Assembly: GCA_016874755.1 (NCBI GenBank)
Contig: VGTH01000005.1
Location: 115,547 to 176,890, forward strand
Length of the DNA: 61,344 nt
Direction: 5' to 3'
DNA from: Deltaproteobacteria bacterium
Lineage (GTDB): Bacteria; Desulfobacterota; Binatia; UBA9968
Every line of letters begins with the position of its first letter. Within the stretch, counting starts at the first letter, position 1. Shown here piece after piece: positions 1-9,077 of this stretch. The notes below the pieces were generated by a model. It was not told where the DNA came from. It did not search any database and saw only the letters and a list, made by a program, of their open reading frames with translations. A program made the position numbers and the translations under genes.

Positions 1-634
1 TGATGAGCTGGCCGTTGTCTTCCGGCAATACTCTGCTGACCGCGCCGTTTTCCGCACCGGTGGTGCGCTTAAGAATTTCCTTTAGCTCGGCGGGCGTGGG
101 CGGCGCGACCAAGAGCTTAAAGAAAAAGCGATCGAGCTGCGCTTCGGGCAAAGGATAAGTGCCTTCCAATTCAATCGGGTTCTGCGTCGCCATGACCATG
201 AATGGCGACGACAACAGATGCGATTCGCCGAAAACAGTGACCTGCTTTTCTTCCATGGCTTCGAGGACGGAGGACTGGGTCTTGGGCGTCGCCCGGTTGA
301 TCTCGTCGGCGAGCACGACATGGGCGAAGATCGGCCCTTTTTTGAATTGAAATTCGCGCCGGCCATTGGCTTCGGCCAACACTTCGGTGCCGACGATGTC
401 GGACGGCATTAGATCGGGCGTGAACTGAATGCGCTTGAATGACACGCCGAGCGCGCCGCTGAGGGTCTTCACCAATAGAGTCTTGCCCAGACCCGGCACG
501 CCTTCCAACAGTACGTGGCCGCCGCCAAAGAAGGCGATCAAGATTTTCCGAATTACGTCGTCGTGACCGACGATGACCTTGCGAACTTCGGCCTCAAGGG
601 CTTTGAATACTTGGTTGAATTGTTCCGGCTGCAT
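1..634 (-). CDS. MoxR-family AAA+ ATPase, C-terminus cut by window edge
   Basis: Reading the minus strand from the ATG at 634 gives a protein that runs off the left edge after about 211 residues. It shows a Walker A motif (GVPGLGKT, about residue 44), a Walker B/DEINR segment ([13 protein letters not shown]) and the [19 protein letters not shown] sensor region typical of MoxR ATPases. MoxR proteins are chaperone-like ATPases, usually encoded beside membrane and VWA proteins, that help assemble or activate partner complexes. A ribosome-binding site AGAAGGGA precedes the ATG. The gene starts 16 bases after the stop of the Gln-rich membrane protein, so the two are probably co-transcribed. Family assignment is strong; the substrate is unknown. 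Confidence 0.93.
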   Translation of the reverse strand, partial: MQPEQFNQVFKALEAEVRKVIVGHDDVIRKILIAFFGGGHVLLEGVPGLGKTLLVKTLSGALGVSFKRIQFTPDLMPSDIVGTEVLAEANGRREFQFKKGPIFAHVVLADEINRATPKTQSSVLEAMEEKQVTVFGESHLLSSPFMVMATQNPIELEGTYPLPEAQLDRFFFKLLVAPPTPAELKEILKRTTGAENGAVSRVLPEDNGQLI

Positions 635-650
635 TAAATCCCTTCTCTTA

Positions 651-2081
651 TCAGCGAATGATCCCGCGGTACTCCAGCGGCATCCGTTGCTGCTCGGTCG
701 GCGCATCCGGCAAATGCGGCGGCAGCGGCGTGTTGCTGACCGGTACTTTGGCGCCGGCGCGATTGTTCTTAGAGTTCTTCGTGCCGCTGCTTTGGCCCTT
801 CTCCTCGGCGCCGACTTCTTCCGGTAGCTGCACGGTGACGTAGCGCGCGTTCTTGAGGCCGCCAGCGCCGTCGCCGCCTTGTGTCATCCGATCGCTGGGC
901 GGAGCGCCTTGCGGAGTGTCCTCGGAAGTTTTGCTTCTGCTGCCTTTTCCCGCGTTGTTGCTCTGGTTTTTCCCGGCGGCCTCCTGATTTTTCTCGCCGC
1001 CGGATTGATTGGAGTCTTTCTGATCGCTTTTGGAGTCACCTTTGCTTTGGCCAGTCTTTTCGTTGCCGGCTTTTTGTGCTTCTCCCTTGGCGTCGCCCTG
1101 GGCCGATTGCCCCTGCTGCTTGCCATCGCTCATCTGCGCGTTGGCGTCGCCTTTACTTTGCCCATCGCCGCCCGGACTCGGCTTACTTTCACCTTTGCCA
1201 TCCTGAGGCAAGTTGCTCTTGATGTCGCCGCCGCCGCCAGCTTTGTCTTTTTGCTGCTCCTGGCCGCCGCCCGACTGCTGCTCCAAGCTTTTCAGCGTCG
1301 CCGAGGCGTCGTTCAACGTGTTGCGGTCGGCTTGTTGCTCCTCTTTGTTTTGTTGTTGAAGCGGTTGTTTCTCCTGCTGTCGTTGTTGCTGCTCGATTTG
1401 TTGCTGCATTTGCTGGATGAGTTTCTGCTGCTCCTGTGGCGTGGCTTTTGGGTCTTCGAGCTTGACCGCCAGTACTTGCAGGCTGCGCGCGATTTCCTGC
1501 AGATTCGGCCGCCAGGCTACCTTCTCGGCCAATTGCCGGACCCGCTCCGCCGGTGCAACAGGCCGTAACTTGGATTGCAGCACCGGCACCAGGTGAAACA
1601 AGGCCGTCGCGAGAACGGCGCCGATCAAAGAATAGTAAAAAGGTTTTTTGACTCGATAGGGAAAATCGCGCTTGATCTCGACGCGACTTTGCAGGCCGGC
1701 CGCCTCGCGGCGCAATCGACCTAGCAGTTCCGGCGCGCAGGAAGCGGAAGTAATGGTGGCGAGGGTGACGAAACGATCCTTGGCGCCGGTTAGCTGATCG
1801 ATTTTTTGCGCGGCTGTGTCGCGCGAAGGAATCTTCGGTTGAAAGAGTAAAAATACCGCCACGGCCGCCAACGAGATCGTGCCCGCAACCAATGCCGCTA
1901 ACCCAAATTGGCCCACCCAGCCGAGTTGAAAGAGATGAAACGAGCCGTACAAGCAGGCGAGCGCCGGCGGGACGATCAACAAAAGCGCGTCCCGCAGAAC
2001 ATGATTACGCAACTGTGCCGACCCCCGATCGAGCAATTGCTCGGGCGACGCACCGCGCAGGGACTGGGAAACCGCTTGCAT
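651..2081 (-). CDS. Gln-rich membrane protein encoded upstream of moxR
   Basis: About 476 residues. The first 75 residues hold two hydrophobic segments, a third lies near residue 150, and the rest is hydrophilic. Around residues 210-260 it becomes extremely Gln-rich with a likely coiled coil, then becomes a low-complexity region of Gly, Ser, Lys, Asp and Gln before a short proline-rich C-terminal tail. The layout resembles DUF4175-like proteins that accompany MoxR ATPases, but no catalytic motif is visible. An in-frame TTG lies 9 bases upstream (2090); I prefer the ATG at 2081. Its position just before moxR suggests it is a MoxR client or partner at the inner membrane. This is inference from context. 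Confidence 0.8.
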   Translation of the reverse strand: MQAVSQSLRGASPEQLLDRGSAQLRNHVLRDALLLIVPPALACLYGSFHLFQLGWVGQFGLAALVAGTISLAAVAVFLLFQPKIPSRDTAAQKIDQLTGAKDRFVTLATITSASCAPELLGRLRREAAGLQSRVEIKRDFPYRVKKPFYYSLIGAVLATALFHLVPVLQSKLRPVAPAERVRQLAEKVAWRPNLQEIARSLQVLAVKLEDPKATPQEQQKLIQQMQQQIEQQQRQQEKQPLQQQNKEEQQADRNTLNDASATLKSLEQQSGGGQEQQKDKAGGGGDIKSNLPQDGKGESKPSPGGDGQSKGDANAQMSDGKQQGQSAQGDAKGEAQKAGNEKTGQSKGDSKSDQKDSNQSGGEKNQEAAGKNQSNNAGKGSRSKTSEDTPQGAPPSDRMTQGGDGAGGLKNARYVTVQLPEEVGAEEKGQSSGTKNSKNNRAGAKVPVSNTPLPPHLPDAPTEQQRMPLEYRGIIR

Positions 2082-2240
2082 GAGCGACAACTATAACACT
2101 TAATCGGTAGAGCCAAAACGCCAGCGCCCGGCCAGATCATTTACGAACGTGCGTGGTGCGTGCGAAAGCGGAGCGACAGAGGTGCAACCCTTCCGGAGCG
2201 AAGGCAACAGAGCAGCGCTTCGACGCCGCCTTGTAGAGCG

Positions 2241-3308
2241 CTAGCGCGCGCGGGCTGAGGTTTTGGCCGCAGGCGCGGCATTGCGCAGAATCTGATAGGT
2301 GCGCACGGCCTGGTTGTGGGAGGCCAAATCGGCTGAGAATTGATGCGTGCCGTCGTTTTTCGAAACAAAGTAAAGCGCGGGATCGTCGGCCGGAGACAAC
2401 GCCGCCTTGATCGACGCCACGCCCGGGTTGCAGATGGGACCCGGCGGTAGCGCGGCGATACGATAGGTATTGTAGGGCGTGTACTCCTGTAAGTCTTTGC
2501 GCGTCAGATTGCCGTTGAAGTCTTTGATGCCGTAGATGACCGTTGGGTCACTTTGCAGTGGCATGCCGCGCTTGAGGCGATTGTGAAAAACAGCGGCAAC
2601 CAAGGTCCGCTCGGCTTCGACCCCGGTCTCTTTTTCGATGATCGAGGCCAGCGTGACAATCTCATGGGGCGTCATCTTGATGCTCTCATCGACTTTTTCG
2701 AACAGCGGCCGCGACGCGCGGCGAAACTGCCCCACCAAAACCGCAACGATCCTGCGCTCGGAAGTGCGGGGCGCGAAATAATACGCGCTCGGAAATAAAT
2801 AGCCCTCGAGGGACTTACCTTGGAGATTGAGCTGCGCCAATAGTTCCGGTTCTTGGGTGGCGGCGATAAATTTTTCTTTGTCGGCGAAGCCGGCTTTGGC
2901 GAGCAGCTCGGCGATCTCGACGATGGTCAGACCCTCAGGGATGGTGACGCTCAGCAAAGTTCCTTTGCCGGTGACGATCCGATCGAGAACCTGGGCGGCG
3001 GGAGTTGGGGTTTCGAAGCGATAGAAGCCTAAATGCAATTTTTTGTCGGCGCCGGTGAACCGCGCCCAGAGTGAGAATAGCTGGCGATTGACGATGATCT
3101 GCTGTTCGCTCAGCTTGCGCGCCACCGTGGAAAATGAGTCGCCTGGCTCGACGTGAATTTCTCTCACGGTGTCACTGGGCGTCGGCGTGGAATAGTGAAT
3201 GTGCGCGGCCAAGGCGCCGAACGAGAGGGCCGCCGCCGCGACGATGCAACCAAGCGCGATGAGAATACCTTTCACAGCGGATCTACGTTTCGCAAACGGC
3301 AAGATCAA
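2241..3308 (-). CDS. mltG: Endolytic murein transglycosylase MltG (YceG family)
   Basis: A 355-residue protein with a single N-terminal membrane anchor (about residues 13-35), a LysM-like segment (VEPGDSFSTVARKL, about 54-66) and the YceG catalytic domain. The conserved ASIIEKETG block contains the catalytic Glu (about E225), followed by VFHNRLKRGMPLQSDPTVIYG. MltG cleaves nascent glycan strands in the periplasm and helps set glycan chain length. The start is a TTG at 3308 overlapping the TGA of the upstream gene (TTGA), which implies translational coupling; no ATG lies near the N-terminus. Length fits the family. Identification is firm. Confidence 0.95.
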   Translation of the reverse strand: MILPFAKRRSAVKGILIALGCIVAAAALSFGALAAHIHYSTPTPSDTVREIHVEPGDSFSTVARKLSEQQIIVNRQLFSLWARFTGADKKLHLGFYRFETPTPAAQVLDRIVTGKGTLLSVTIPEGLTIVEIAELLAKAGFADKEKFIAATQEPELLAQLNLQGKSLEGYLFPSAYYFAPRTSERRIVAVLVGQFRRASRPLFEKVDESIKMTPHEIVTLASIIEKETGVEAERTLVAAVFHNRLKRGMPLQSDPTVIYGIKDFNGNLTRKDLQEYTPYNTYRIAALPPGPICNPGVASIKAALSPADDPALYFVSKNDGTHQFSADLASHNQAVRTYQILRNAAPAAKTSARAR

Positions 3309-3862
3309 TTGGTAGAGATATTGACCTTGGCCCAGCCTTCGACTTGACGCAGGAAACCCGCAAACGGGTCCTCACCGGGTTCAGTGGTGAAATACGCTTT
3401 ACGAGTGTAGTCGAGCGCACCTGAATAGTACTCAAACTTTTTCGAGAGCTCTTGATAAAGCAAAAAACCGGTGCGGTAAAGCGATAGATCCAATTCCGAC
3501 ACCGTCCAATAGGACCGGCTGCCTTCTTGGATGTAGTAGTCGAGAAAGCCGCGCTTCTGGACATGGCTGCGAAACATGCCGCTCATGAACAGAGCGTAGT
3601 CGCCGACGTATTTGCGCACCGAGCGTTCCTTCATGAGCGACGATTCGTCGCTTAGCTCGTCGTTCTGTTGCGCCAACATCTCGACGACGCTATCGATCTT
3701 TTTACCACCGCGGCCGCGAACCTTATAGAGATTGTCGGCCCGCGCAAAATCGGTCAAGACCTCGGCAACGTAGTTCGCGACGGTGGCATCGTAAATGCCC
3801 AATTGCCAGAAGCTTTGGCGAACGATGCTGAGAAAATAGTCTTGCAACTTGTTCTCGGACAT
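3305..3862 (-). CDS. Conserved protein of unknown function upstream of mltG
   Basis: 185 residues starting MSENKLQDYFLSIVRQ. The ATG at 3862 is chosen because a strong ribosome-binding site (AGGGGG) precedes it; the frame is open for another 22 codons. The protein is soluble, with no signal peptide or membrane segment, and predicted largely helical and rich in charged and aromatic residues. I do not recognise the family. Its stop overlaps the mltG start, so the two are translationally coupled, which suggests a role linked to cell-wall synthesis or simply a shared operon. Confidence 0.8.
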   Translation of the reverse strand: MSENKLQDYFLSIVRQSFWQLGIYDATVANYVAEVLTDFARADNLYKVRGRGGKKIDSVVEMLAQQNDELSDESSLMKERSVRKYVGDYALFMSGMFRSHVQKRGFLDYYIQEGSRSYWTVSELDLSLYRTGFLLYQELSKKFEYYSGALDYTRKAYFTTEPGEDPFAGFLRQVEGWAKVNISTN

Positions 3863-4042
3863 CCGCACCCCCTGCAGACCTGCGAAATGATAACAAACTT
3901 GCCCAAACGAGAAAAGTAAATCACGCAATTGCCGCGCCAGAGCTTTGCTTTAGAAAAGGGGTCTGATGGGCCAAGAAACGCTTGTATTCGCTTTGTTGCG
4001 GTGTGCTCGCCGCGATCCTCTAGCGTAATTTCCCGGCCGATA

Positions 4043-4048
4043 TATAAT
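4043..4048 (+). promoter_or_regulatory. Candidate -10 box (TATAAT) upstream of the LeuA-domain gene
   Basis: A perfect TATAAT lies 28 bases before the ATG at 4077, in the divergent gap 3863-4076. No good -35 hexamer sits 16-18 bases upstream (CTAGCG at 4020). A clear GGGAGG ribosome-binding site follows at about 4067-4072. Confidence 0.45.
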
Positions 4049-4076
4049 CTGTTGTAAATTTTCACTGGGAGGTTTC

Positions 4077-4592
4077 ATGGCGCGAGATCTCAAAGAGGAT
4101 TTCTTTCGGCTCGATGGGGCATGGGCTTCGTTCGAGCTGATGTCGATCCGGCGGCGCGACGACTATCTAAATCCTTTTCGAGTGCTGCGCTGCAAGATCG
4201 ACGATCAGGTCGATTTTCAGAGCCCCGAATTGGTGCGCAGCACCACCGAAGCGACGGTATTGATCGAAGTCTTCGGCGAAGAGGAGCTGGTCGCCGCCAC
4301 CGGCCATGGACCGGTGCACGCGGTGGACAACGCGATGCGCAAGATTCTGGAAAAACATTACCCGCAACTTTCCGAGGTGCGGCTGGAAGAATTCGATGTC
4401 CGCTTGTTTCATCCCGGACTTCTGCGCGACGAAGAGCGCGGCGCTGGCGGACTGGTGCGGGTGCTGGCAACGTTCGCCGACGGGATGGACCGCTGGGGCA
4501 CGGTTGGCGTCGCCACCGATATCCTACAGGCGAGCGTCGAATGTATTATCGACGGCCTCGAATGGAAACTCCGCGGCGAGTACAAGCACTGA
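4077..4592 (+). CDS. Stand-alone LeuA/CimA C-terminal regulatory (dimerisation) domain protein
   Basis: 171 residues that match only the C-terminal allosteric domain of 2-isopropylmalate synthase/citramalate synthase. Visible hallmarks are STTEATVLIEVFGEE, then GHGPVHAVDNAMRKILE, a LEEFDVR strand, and the closing WGTVGVATDILQASVECIIDGLEWKL. In LeuA and CimA this domain binds leucine or isoleucine and feeds back on the N-terminal TIM barrel. No barrel is encoded here or directly upstream; the gene has its own ribosome-binding site (GGGAGG) and ATG. Either it is a free-standing regulatory subunit or ligand-binding protein, or a gene split from its catalytic half elsewhere. The domain call is strong; the function is open. 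Confidence 0.85.
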   Translation: MARDLKEDFFRLDGAWASFELMSIRRRDDYLNPFRVLRCKIDDQVDFQSPELVRSTTEATVLIEVFGEEELVAATGHGPVHAVDNAMRKILEKHYPQLSEVRLEEFDVRLFHPGLLRDEERGAGGLVRVLATFADGMDRWGTVGVATDILQASVECIIDGLEWKLRGEYKH

Positions 4593-5485
4593 TTGTCGTG
4601 TCGGCGCGTTCAGGCAATCCGGCGTGGCGAAATAGTCGCGCGCTCGCGGCCGCGGCATTGCTACTGGCTGCGACCGTGCTGGGCAGCGGCTGCTCAATGG
4701 ACCGGCTCATTTTTCACCCCGACCCGGTGCTGCACCAGACTCCGGCAGCGGCCGGTCTTGCGTTTGACGACCTATTTTTCACGACCGAAGACAACGTGCG
4801 GCTGCACGGCTGGTTTGTCCGCCACCCGAAGGCGATGGCGACGCTCATCTGGTTCCATGGCAACGCCGGCAACATCAGCCATCGGGTGGAAAACCTCAAA
4901 ATGCTGCACGAGCGGATACCGATCAATATTTTTATTTTTGACTACCGCGGCTACGGCCAGAGCGGCGGCTCAGTGTCGGAAGCGGGTACATACAAGGACG
5001 GCGAAGCGGCGATCCGCTTTTTAAAAGAGAAATACAACGTCGGCGCCGATGAACTGATTATTTTCGGGCGTTCGTTGGGAGCCGCGGTGGCGGCGGAGAT
5101 GGCCAATCGCTTCGAGAGCATGGCGGTGATCCTTGAAAGCCCGTTCGCGTCGATCCAAGAAATGGCGCGGGCGATACTGCCGTTTCTGCCCTTGGGTTCG
5201 TTGACCAGCACACGCTATGCCACGGTGGAAAAAGTACGCGGCATCAAAGCGCCGCTGCTAATTTTGCATGGCGATCGCGATGAAGTCGTGCCGTTTTCCC
5301 AGGGCAAGCAAGTCTTTGCGGCGGCGTTGGTGCCGAAAACCTTTTACACGATTGCCGGTGCCGGTCACAATGACACCTACTTTGTGGGCGGTGAGCGCTA
5401 CTATCAAGCCTGGCGCCAACATATCGAAGCGGCGCACCGGCGGCGCCGGGCGGCTTCGGCAAAAGCAGCGATCTCTAGCGGCTGA
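4562..5485 (+). CDS. Alpha/beta hydrolase, probable lipoprotein (ABHD13/BEM46-like)
   Basis: About 307 residues from the ATG at 4562, which overlaps the upstream gene by 31 bases; an in-frame GTG about 36 bases further on is an alternative start. A hydrophobic stretch ending VLGSGC (Cys about 44) looks like a lipoprotein signal with a slightly weak lipobox. The hydrolase core shows the oxyanion motif HGNAGN, a DYRGYGQSGG loop, the nucleophile elbow GRSLGAA (catalytic Ser), an acidic residue in HGDRDEVVP and the catalytic His in GAGHND. These match serine hydrolases of the BEM46/ABHD13 type. The substrate cannot be read from sequence. It converges on the phosphorylase gene with an 11-base overlap. 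Confidence 0.88.
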   Translation: METPRRVQALIVVSARSGNPAWRNSRALAAAALLLAATVLGSGCSMDRLIFHPDPVLHQTPAAAGLAFDDLFFTTEDNVRLHGWFVRHPKAMATLIWFHGNAGNISHRVENLKMLHERIPINIFIFDYRGYGQSGGSVSEAGTYKDGEAAIRFLKEKYNVGADELIIFGRSLGAAVAAEMANRFESMAVILESPFASIQEMARAILPFLPLGSLTSTRYATVEKVRGIKAPLLILHGDRDEVVPFSQGKQVFAAALVPKTFYTIAGAGHNDTYFVGGERYYQAWRQHIEAAHRRRRAASAKAAISSG

Positions 5486-7169
5486 CCGGGCCGTAGGCGT
5501 TGCGCAGATACTGCGAGACCATGCGCTGGGTGTTGAAGAACGAGCCGTTTAGCGCAATCGACGAGCCCATCACTTGGGCAAAGCCATCGGGCGATTGGTA
5601 GTAGAGCGGTAGGATGACGTTCTCTAGTTTGTCGTAGAGCGAGTTTGCTTCGGCGGCGGAATCGTTTTCATTGGCGTCGCCGATGGACCAGCCGGTTACG
5701 CCTTCGATGTGGCCTTCAATCCACCAGCCGTCGAGCACGCTAAAACTTGGCACGCCGTTGAGCGCCGCTTTCATGCCGCTGGTGCCGGAAGCCTCTTGCG
5801 GACGAAGCGGCGTGTTGAGCCAAACATCGACCCCGGAACAGATCAGCTTGCCGAGCGCCATGTCATAGTTTTCCAGATAAACCACGCGCACGTCATTGGC
5901 GAGCTCTGCGGCGGCTTCGAAGATGCGCCGAATGATCGCTTTGCCGCCATCGTCGCGCGGGTGGGCTTTGCCCGCGTAAATCAACTGCAAACCGCCGGCG
6001 CGGCGCGCGATGCCTTTGAGTCGCTCTAAGTCGGTGAACAGCAAATCGCCGCGTTTGTAGCCGGTGGCGCGGCGCGCGAAACCGATGGTGAAAATAGATT
6101 CGTCGAGCTGGGTGCCGGTGAGCCAGCGTACCTGCTGCAATAAATCTCTTTTGGCTTGAGCATGGGCTTGGCGGATCTTCGCCGGCGCTATGCCCACTGC
6201 GTAGCGCAGATAACAATTGTCGCTGCGCCAGTCGGGCATCATCTCGTCGAAAAGATCGGCGAATGGTTTCGAGGTCCACGCGGTGGCGTGCACGCCGTTG
6301 GTAATCGCATCAATCTCGTAGTTGGGGAACATGCCGCGCGACACTTGGCCGTGGCGCATCGAAACGCCGTTAACGAAACCAGACAAGTGGAGCGCGAGCT
6401 CGGTCATGTTCAACTCGCCATTCATTACACCCATTTGGCGCAAGGCCGTGGACCGGTGCTCGCCCAGCACTTTGGTTGCCAGCTCGCTGTGAAAGCGATC
6501 GTGGCCGGCGGGTACCGGCGTATGGGTCGTAAACACGCACTGGCGGCGCACCGCTTGAATGTCGGTTTCACTGAAGCCGCGGGCGCGTCCATGACCCGCT
6601 TGTTCTTCCAAGAGTGCCAACGTGATCAGCGCCGAATGGCCTTCGTTCATGTGAAAAGAATGGAGGCGGTTATAGCCAAGCGCCCGCAACATCGCCACGC
6701 CGCCGATCCCTAACAACACCTCCTGGCACAAACGATAGCGCTCATCGCCGCCGTAGAGATGATCGGTGAGCACGCGGTCGTGCGGGTCGTTGGCATCGAG
6801 ATCGGTGTCCAAGAACAACAACGGCACGGTGGATCCTTTGGTGCCGCAAAACAGATATTGCCAGGCGCGCACGCGCACATCGCGACCTTCGATGGCGATG
6901 CTGACCTGCGGCGCCAACTCTTCAAGAAATTTTTCCGGCGACCATTTCGACGGGCTCTCTTGTTGGTTGCCTTGAGCGTCAAGCCGCTGCTCGAAATATC
7001 CTTTGCGATGGAGCAGCGAAACGCCGATTAACGGGACGCCGAGATCGGCAGAGGAACGCAGCATGTCTCCCGCGAGAATGCCCAAGCCGCCGCTATAGGT
7101 CGGGATCGCGGAGTCGACGGCGACGTCCATGGAAAAATAAGCGATGGTTCTCAAGTCGGGGTTGTCCAT
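5475..7169 (-). CDS. glgP: Alpha-glucan phosphorylase, short form (GT35)
   Basis: 564 residues. The N-terminus (IAYFSMDVAVDSAIPTYSGGLGILAGDML) is the diagnostic alpha-glucan phosphorylase block, and EASGTSGMKAALNG near the C-terminus carries the pyridoxal-phosphate lysine (about K467). The enzyme releases glucose 1-phosphate from glycogen or maltodextrin. It belongs to the shorter bacterial/archaeal group, lacking much of the length of classical glycogen phosphorylases (about 800 residues). The start ATG at 7169 is well supported by alignment of the block immediately after it. It is monocistronic, with a 210-base gap upstream. No other glycogen genes are in the window. Confidence 0.93.
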   Translation of the reverse strand: MDNPDLRTIAYFSMDVAVDSAIPTYSGGLGILAGDMLRSSADLGVPLIGVSLLHRKGYFEQRLDAQGNQQESPSKWSPEKFLEELAPQVSIAIEGRDVRVRAWQYLFCGTKGSTVPLLFLDTDLDANDPHDRVLTDHLYGGDERYRLCQEVLLGIGGVAMLRALGYNRLHSFHMNEGHSALITLALLEEQAGHGRARGFSETDIQAVRRQCVFTTHTPVPAGHDRFHSELATKVLGEHRSTALRQMGVMNGELNMTELALHLSGFVNGVSMRHGQVSRGMFPNYEIDAITNGVHATAWTSKPFADLFDEMMPDWRSDNCYLRYAVGIAPAKIRQAHAQAKRDLLQQVRWLTGTQLDESIFTIGFARRATGYKRGDLLFTDLERLKGIARRAGGLQLIYAGKAHPRDDGGKAIIRRIFEAAAELANDVRVVYLENYDMALGKLICSGVDVWLNTPLRPQEASGTSGMKAALNGVPSFSVLDGWWIEGHIEGVTGWSIGDANENDSAAEANSLYDKLENVILPLYYQSPDGFAQVMGSSIALNGSFFNTQRMVSQYLRNAYGPVSR

Positions 7170-7379
7170 ACTTTACTTTATGCTCTGGTTCACGCTTGCG
7201 GCTTACGCCGTTTAGGTCAAGCCATCAATTTTGAGGCAGTCCCTTAATCTATCATCGGTTTGTTAGCACATCAATTTTAGGCGGGCTTTGGTATTTGGAC
7301 GAAATCGCGTTGTCAATTATTCGTAGGGGTTGTTTCTGATGGGTGCCTTATCGAGATAAGTCGTTGAAACAACACAGCT

Positions 7380-8099
7380 TCAGCCGATTCGGTAGACTCT
7401 GCGCAGAGCCTCCCACGAGGGCTGGTCAGCCAAGGTGCGCAGCACGGCCAGGGTCGGCGGCATCATCGGTGCTTGTTTCTTTTCATGGCGGAGCAAAGCC
7501 TGTCCGGGGGTGACCCACATGCTCTCGACCACTTCTTCTGAGGTGTGCAGGGGCTCCTGTTCCGGCGGCAGGGCGGCCAGGTAGAAGCGCGTGTCGAAAC
7601 GGGTTGAATAGTGTTCCGGCGTCACGCGGTGAAAAAAATAGCTAAGCTGCCCTAAATCGCAGTGCAAACTTTCCGCGACCAGGAGTTGGGCAAAGTCCAA
7701 CTCGCCCTGCTGCAAGGCGCGCCGCTTCTCCATCAAGGTTTCCGACGATTGGCCTTTTGCCGTGGCGATGGGTTCGCCACTCCGATCGACAAAGAAATGA
7801 ATACCGGCCTCTTCAAAAAGCTCGCGCACTGCCGCCACCCAGTATCCCAAGCACAACTCTGCCGCGCCATCGCTGCCCAACGCTTGGCGCGCCTGGTCCG
7901 GTGACACACCGCGCATCTGCTGCAAAATGGTTTCCGACCAATCACTGGTTTCTACCCGGCCTCCCGGAAAAACATACATGCCGGCGTAGGTGTCCATGTG
8001 ATCCGGCCGGCGATTCATAAAAATCTCAAAGCCGCCGGAGTGTGTAGGACGAGCCAAAACGACGGTCGATGCCGGGAGAGGAGTCGCAGGTTGTGCCAC
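7380..8099 (-). CDS. Nudix hydrolase (NUDT19-like)
   Basis: 239 residues beginning at a GTG (8099). The Nudix signature is present but split by an insertion, as in the NUDT7/NUDT19 branch: YAGMYVFPGGRVE, about 45 residues of insert, then AAVRELFEEAGIHFF with the metal-binding REXXEE core (RELFEE). This branch hydrolyses CoA or acyl-CoA diphosphate bonds; the substrate here is only inferred. Soluble, no signal peptide. It lies alone between the phosphorylase and the first LAS-like peptidase gene, all on minus, with 95 bases upstream. Confidence 0.9.
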   Translation of the reverse strand: MAQPATPLPASTVVLARPTHSGGFEIFMNRRPDHMDTYAGMYVFPGGRVETSDWSETILQQMRGVSPDQARQALGSDGAAELCLGYWVAAVRELFEEAGIHFFVDRSGEPIATAKGQSSETLMEKRRALQQGELDFAQLLVAESLHCDLGQLSYFFHRVTPEHYSTRFDTRFYLAALPPEQEPLHTSEEVVESMWVTPGQALLRHEKKQAPMMPPTLAVLRTLADQPSWEALRRVYRIG

Positions 8100-8194
8100 G
8101 TGGTAACCCTTTTTTGTCGAAAGCGCCGAGTCTGTACGTTATCTGCTTGTCAACGCAGCTCCCGCCGGGAGAAGATGGAGGCTCTGCTCTGGAA

Positions 8195-8965
8195 TTAGTT
8201 TTTTGCCGGCGAGGGGTGGCCGATATGAATATGGGCGCCGGTGGATGACCCGGCGATTGCGTTTCTGAAAGCAATAAACGGAATACCGCTGCGGCGCAAG
8301 TAGGAGAGCAGCGATTGGCCCTCCGCGCTGTCGGGATGCAGCGCAACGTCCATGGCGTTGCGATGGTCGAAGCGCAATCGATCATGGGTAGGCGTCTGAC
8401 CGAAGGCGCTGATGGGCAGGCCACGGCCGAAGGTTTGGGTGAAAAATGCCTCGATCTTGTGCGAGTCGGCGATTGACCATAGCGCCGTGCCGTTGAAGCG
8501 AATGAAGGCCGCAGTTTCGCTGTAGCCACCGGCGCCAAGAATAGGCAACCCCAAAATAATATCACGCGTCGAGGCTTCGGTGATGGCGATCTCGGACTCG
8601 GCGAGCCATTTTTTCTCTTCGTCGACGCGCAGGATGGCATTGGCCAACGCGCGCTCGGCTTGCGCCACCTCGACGCGCGCGATCAAACCCTGATGATAAA
8701 GCTCACGCCGCTGCAAGTACTCTTCATAGACGCGTTTTTTTTCTTCTTCGTGGAGGGCCAAAAGTTTTTGCGCGCCGGCATGGGACTCTTTCATCTTTTC
8801 CAAGACGTCGGCGCGCAGCCGCGCCAGCTCGGGATTGGCCGCGGCGCGCGGGGCCGAGCGCGGCACGACCTTATTTTGGGCGTAGCTAGACGCTGCGATG
8901 AGGCCTATCAGCAAAACGCCGATGCCGACGGTAACATAGCGGTGCTGCCAGAACCGGGTGAGCAT
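8195..8965 (-). CDS. Membrane-anchored coiled-coil protein with LAS/M15-like peptidase signature (copy 1)
   Basis: 256 residues. An N-terminal hydrophobic segment (about 12-28) is a signal peptide or anchor, followed by a long charged helical region (about 45-125, likely coiled coil) and a C-terminal domain. The last third has the metal-ligand spacing of LAS peptidases (M15-like D-Ala-D-Ala peptidases): FDHRNAMDVALHP (His and Asp) and, about 50 residues later, GAHIHIG (HxH). It is therefore a candidate periplasmic peptidoglycan peptidase. A paralogue of nearly identical length lies at 9874-10641, with the two facing a secreted protease gene between them. The peptidase call is inferred from motif spacing; I am unsure of the exact family. 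Confidence 0.75.
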   Translation of the reverse strand: MLTRFWQHRYVTVGIGVLLIGLIAASSYAQNKVVPRSAPRAAANPELARLRADVLEKMKESHAGAQKLLALHEEEKKRVYEEYLQRRELYHQGLIARVEVAQAERALANAILRVDEEKKWLAESEIAITEASTRDIILGLPILGAGGYSETAAFIRFNGTALWSIADSHKIEAFFTQTFGRGLPISAFGQTPTHDRLRFDHRNAMDVALHPDSAEGQSLLSYLRRSGIPFIAFRNAIAGSSTGAHIHIGHPSPAKN

Positions 8966-9077
8966 TCCCCGAAGTGTAAGTGCTGACCCCTGGTTTGGTC
9001 AAGAGATTTAGTCGAACGGTTGTGGGTCCAGCGGCACACGCGTTACAATGGCCGCCGTTCCAAGGAGTTAGTTGGCA

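Noticed and set aside
879-1568. Long open frame opposite the Gln-rich protein
   Set aside because: It is the complement of Gln/Lys-rich low-complexity codons and reads as Leu/Phe runs; the minus-strand protein and its link to moxR are the better explanation.
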